A DNA stretch of 8,263 bases from JBMNTQ01 sp050945815 (GTDB lineage: Bacteria > Bacillota > Clostridia > Christensenellales > JBMNTQ01), in the NCBI GenBank assembly GCA_050945815.1, contig JBMNTQ010000089.1, forward strand, positions 1 through 8,263, written 5' to 3'. A program made the position numbers and the translations under genes. Positions 6,135 to 8,263 of the stretch are shown piece after piece. A model generated the notes under the pieces. The model made no database searches. It saw only the letters and a program-made list of their open reading frames with translations, and was not told the DNA's origin. Position 1 is the stretch's first letter; every line of letters begins with the position of its first letter.

Positions 6135-7958
6135 TCAGCCGCCCTGATAGGCGCCTTCCTCCGGCGGATTGGTATCAATGGGCAGCGTAATCATCGTAAC
6201 GGTCCCCTTCCCTATTTCGCTGTCTATCGTAATGCCAAAGCGCTCGCCATAGAGCATCTGAATGCGGTTTTGTATATTGTGCAAGGCAATATGGCTGTGT
6301 AGATGAGCCGACGGCGGAATTGTGCGGGGCGGACGTTCAAAGAACCCTGTGCTGTCAAACCCGATGCCGTTGTCTGTGATTCTACAGATGATACAATCCA
6401 TGTCCTCCCAGATATCAATGATAATAAGCCCCGGCCGATTGACCTTGCTGATGCCGTGTACCACAGAGTTCTCCACCACCGGCTGGAAAGACAGTTTGGG
6501 AATGTAGCAGGAATGTAACAGTTCTTCATCTACATTGATCACATACTCAAAGCTGTTTCCGTAGCGAATCTGCTGTAAGCTTAAATAGTTCTTGATATAA
6601 TCCAATTCCTGGCCGATGGTGATTTTCTCTTTCCCGTTTAACAAAATATCCTCGCGAATCAGATCTCCCAGCCGGGTGATCATGTCGCTTAGATCCTTGA
6701 AGTTGGATTGTTCGGCCTTCCAGCCTATCGTATCCAGCATATTGAATAGGAAATGCGGCGTAATCTGGGATTGCAGAGTTTGGATCTTTGCATCCTTCAT
6801 TTTTAGTTCATAGTCCGCTTCTGCATTTTTTAACGTGCTGATGGTTTTCATCTTACCCGTTATAATTTGGCAGACATTCTCAATCTCGGCATATTTGGGT
6901 TCGAAGGATGGAATCGCGTCTTTGTATTCCGCAGCCATCTCGCCATACCGCTCAAGGCTTTTAAAGGGCGATTTGATCCGTTCTAAAATAATGACCAGTA
7001 TGGAAAACAATACTACCATAAGTATCCCGACGCCGCCCAGGAAATAGCCGAAAGTCGTCCGCGTATAGGCATAGATATCGGATACCGGCGTAAAGAAATA
7101 GTAGTGCAGCCGTTGCTTGTAGAGATAGTCCGTGGTAACCTCATAATCCTCGCTATCCATCACAACACCCTCACTGTCACGCAAGGCTCGGGGTACGGTA
7201 TAGTTGATCAGCGAACCAATATCTTCCGGATTGTTAGAGAAAACTACGGTACCGCTTAAATTATAAAGAAAATACTGCGTGTTTGGATAGGTGCTCAGAT
7301 CTACCTGATAATTGTAGGTTGCCGCTGCCGGCTCATTGCCAACAGGTGGGCTGCTAGGCGCTTGCATAACCTCAAGCACAATTTTTCCGTAAATACGGCC
7401 GTCATAGATATTAACATAGTCCTTCACCCAATACACATAGGGGCTTCCCCCGTCGCTTACGAACTCACCTTTTTTATTGGTGCTGTATTTATATTGCTCA
7501 TAGATTTTAGCGCAACGTTCCAAAGCCGTATCCATCGACGACCCACTGCGGAAATAGTAGATCATCTCGTCTTGCGCGTAGATCGCCGCGGCGCTGATAG
7601 CACGGTTGGTAAACACGTTTACATAGGTGATCGGCGCGTCAATGTCGTCTAAAATCAGGGCTTCCTTTTTATCGACCTGCTCGGTTTCGTATATTTGCTT
7701 CATATTCGATCGTATCGTCTCACTATCCTCGATTAAGGTTACAGCATCCACCACATAGGTTAAATGACGGGAAATGCTGTTAACAGCGTTGGTAACGTAG
7801 GTTGTGTAGTGCTTTTCCTGCATCAAGATATTATCTCTGTAAGGAAAAACAAGCGCCAAAATGATAATCATTACAATAGGAAGAAACACGCACAAATAGA
7901 GCGAGCGCGAAAAAACCGAAAGCAAATTAGGAAGTTTCTTTTTCTTTGAATGTTCCAT
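6135..7958 (-). CDS. YesM-type sensor histidine kinase
   Basis: A membrane histidine kinase of 607 residues that would phosphorylate the response regulator encoded 30 bases downstream. After a Lys-rich start there is a first membrane helix (about 17-39), an extracellular region (about 40-300, probably a Cache-type sensing domain, by family), a second helix (about 303-325) and a HAMP-like linker (326-378). The His_kinase (PF06580-type) box is QSQITPHFLFNMLDTI with the phosphorylated His402. The ATPase part has the N box FQPVVENSVVHG (Glu496, Asn497), the G1 box DNGIGFD (529-535) and a final GKGTVTMITLPI. The second glycine box, usually GIGL, reads HIAL (556-559). ATG at 7956-7958 lies 6 bases after GAGG. 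Such pairs in Firmicutes mostly sense sugars or polysaccharide breakdown products; the signal here is unknown. Confidence 0.95.
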   Translation of the reverse strand: MEHSKKKKLPNLLSVFSRSLYLCVFLPIVMIIILALVFPYRDNILMQEKHYTTYVTNAVNSISRHLTYVVDAVTLIEDSETIRSNMKQIYETEQVDKKEALILDDIDAPITYVNVFTNRAISAAAIYAQDEMIYYFRSGSSMDTALERCAKIYEQYKYSTNKKGEFVSDGGSPYVYWVKDYVNIYDGRIYGKIVLEVMQAPSSPPVGNEPAAATYNYQVDLSTYPNTQYFLYNLSGTVVFSNNPEDIGSLINYTVPRALRDSEGVVMDSEDYEVTTDYLYKQRLHYYFFTPVSDIYAYTRTTFGYFLGGVGILMVVLFSILVIILERIKSPFKSLERYGEMAAEYKDAIPSFEPKYAEIENVCQIITGKMKTISTLKNAEADYELKMKDAKIQTLQSQITPHFLFNMLDTIGWKAEQSNFKDLSDMITRLGDLIREDILLNGKEKITIGQELDYIKNYLSLQQIRYGNSFEYVINVDEELLHSCYIPKLSFQPVVENSVVHGISKVNRPGLIIIDIWEDMDCIICRITDNGIGFDSTGFFERPPRTIPPSAHLHSHIALHNIQNRIQMLYGERFGITIDSEIGKGTVTMITLPIDTNPPEEGAYQGG

Positions 7959-8040
7959 ACTAAACCTCGACAGCTTACTAGAACCGACGAACAGTAGGCT
8001 CCCTATACTAAATGGAAGAAACAGAAATAGCAGATGATCG

Positions 8041-8065
8041 CATGTACTTTTCGAAAAGAAGCATG
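8041..8065. repeat. Inverted repeat in the kinase gene leader
   Basis: A perfect 12-base palindrome CTTTTCGAAAAG (8047-8058) inside a longer imperfect symmetric element bounded by CATG on both sides (8041-8044 and 8062-8065). It lies about 85 bases upstream of the kinase start, in what would be the 5' leader. No T-run follows on either strand, so it is not a terminator; a dimeric repressor site is possible but unproven. Confidence 0.4.
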
Positions 8066-8113
8066 AGCAATGGTTCTTTAATTCTATTCTATTACCTGCG
8101 GGATAAAAATGAA

Positions 8114-8142
8114 AGTGTAAACTTTTATCGTCTTATTGTAAA
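8114..8142 (-). promoter_or_regulatory. Candidate promoter of the two-component operon
   Basis: On the minus strand: TTTACA (8137-8142, 5 of 6), a 17-base spacer and TACACT (8114-8119, 4 of 6). Transcription would start near 8107, leaving a leader of about 150 bases before the kinase ATG. It is the best pair I found upstream of the kinase gene, but the -10 is weak. Confidence 0.35.
8116..8142. repeat. Direct repeat spaced 21 bases, possible AraC-type operator
   Basis: TGTAAA occurs at 8116-8121 and again at 8137-8142, exactly 21 bases apart, which places both copies on the same face of the helix. AraC-family regulators commonly bind two direct half-sites with this period. The right copy overlaps the -35 of both candidate promoters. 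A 6-base AT-rich repeat can arise by chance, so the regulatory reading is inference. Confidence 0.35.
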
Positions 8143-8164
8143 AATCTGATATGCTGGATATAGT
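8136..8164 (+). promoter_or_regulatory. Candidate promoter reading rightward out of the window
   Basis: TTGTAA (8136-8141, 4 of 6), a 17-base spacer and TATAGT (8159-8164, 5 of 6). It overlaps the -35 of the minus-strand candidate almost completely. It would drive a divergent gene whose body lies past the right edge, possibly the target of the two-component pair. Confidence 0.4.
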
Positions 8165-8263
8165 TTTTTTATACACAGTTAAAATAAATCTATAAATTAA
8201 CAGTAAATGAAAATTATTTTGGATACAGCCACAAAATACCATGAGTTTGATGAAAGAAACCAT

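Larger units (their letters stand above)
7959..8263. other. 305-base AT-rich intergenic region upstream of the kinase gene
   Basis: No convincing complete gene. It holds a palindromic element (8041-8065), candidate divergent promoters sharing a -35 element (8114-8164) and a 21-base-spaced direct repeat (8116-8142). The right end is more AT-rich than the coding regions. A short plus-strand frame from ATG 8207 and a minus-strand frame from 8263 are open to the edge, but neither has a ribosome binding site in view. Confidence 0.6.

Noticed and set aside
5688..6147. Plus-strand open frames antisense to the receiver domain of the response regulator
   Set aside because: They mirror the codon pattern of a well-supported gene and have no ribosome binding site or recognisable motif.
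8085..8263. Minus-strand frame from ATG 8261-8263, 59 codons
   Set aside because: AT-rich, Phe/Ile-heavy product with no motif, overlapping the probable promoter region; its true extent cannot be seen.

Overview
The window looks like chromosomal DNA of a mid-GC, low-complexity-free Firmicute, most likely class Clostridia. The basis is the gene order miaB - ylbF family - mutS on one strand, a TIGR04086-type small membrane protein, a YesM/YesN two-component pair, Gram-positive Shine-Dalgarno sites (AGGAG, GAGGTG, GGGGGG) and TTG/GTG start codons. The genus cannot be told from the sequence alone. I see no RNA genes, insertion sequences, CRISPR arrays or phage genes.

Left block (1-3751, minus strand): a housekeeping operon read right to left. 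miaB (tRNA A37 methylthiolation) starts with TTG behind a good sigma-A-type promoter at 3788-3816. One base after its stop codon begins a YlbF/YmcA-family gene whose product ends in a four-cysteine tail. After 77 bases comes mutS (mismatch recognition), which runs off the left edge just past its Walker A motif. No terminator separates the three genes, so they are probably co-transcribed.

Middle (3752-4505): a divergent intergenic region, then a plus-strand gene for a 135-residue, four-helix membrane protein (TIGR04086-like). A strong hairpin with A-tract and T-tract flanks at 4418-4461 follows. It can terminate both this gene and the facing two-component operon.

Right block (4506-7958, minus strand): a YesM-type sensor histidine kinase followed 30 bases later by a YesN-type response regulator (receiver, degenerate middle domain, AraC DNA-binding domain). 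Such pairs usually control carbohydrate uptake or use in Firmicutes, but no transporter or glycosidase gene is in view, so the target is unknown. The 305-base leader upstream of the kinase gene holds possible divergent promoters, a hexamer repeated exactly 21 bases apart (two helical turns, as expected for AraC-type binding) and a 12-base perfect palindrome within a longer imperfect inverted repeat.

No clearly novel system is present. The most interesting points are the Cys-rich tail of the YlbF-family protein next to an Fe-S enzyme gene, the candidate operator of the YesMN pair, and altered motif residues in both two-component proteins.
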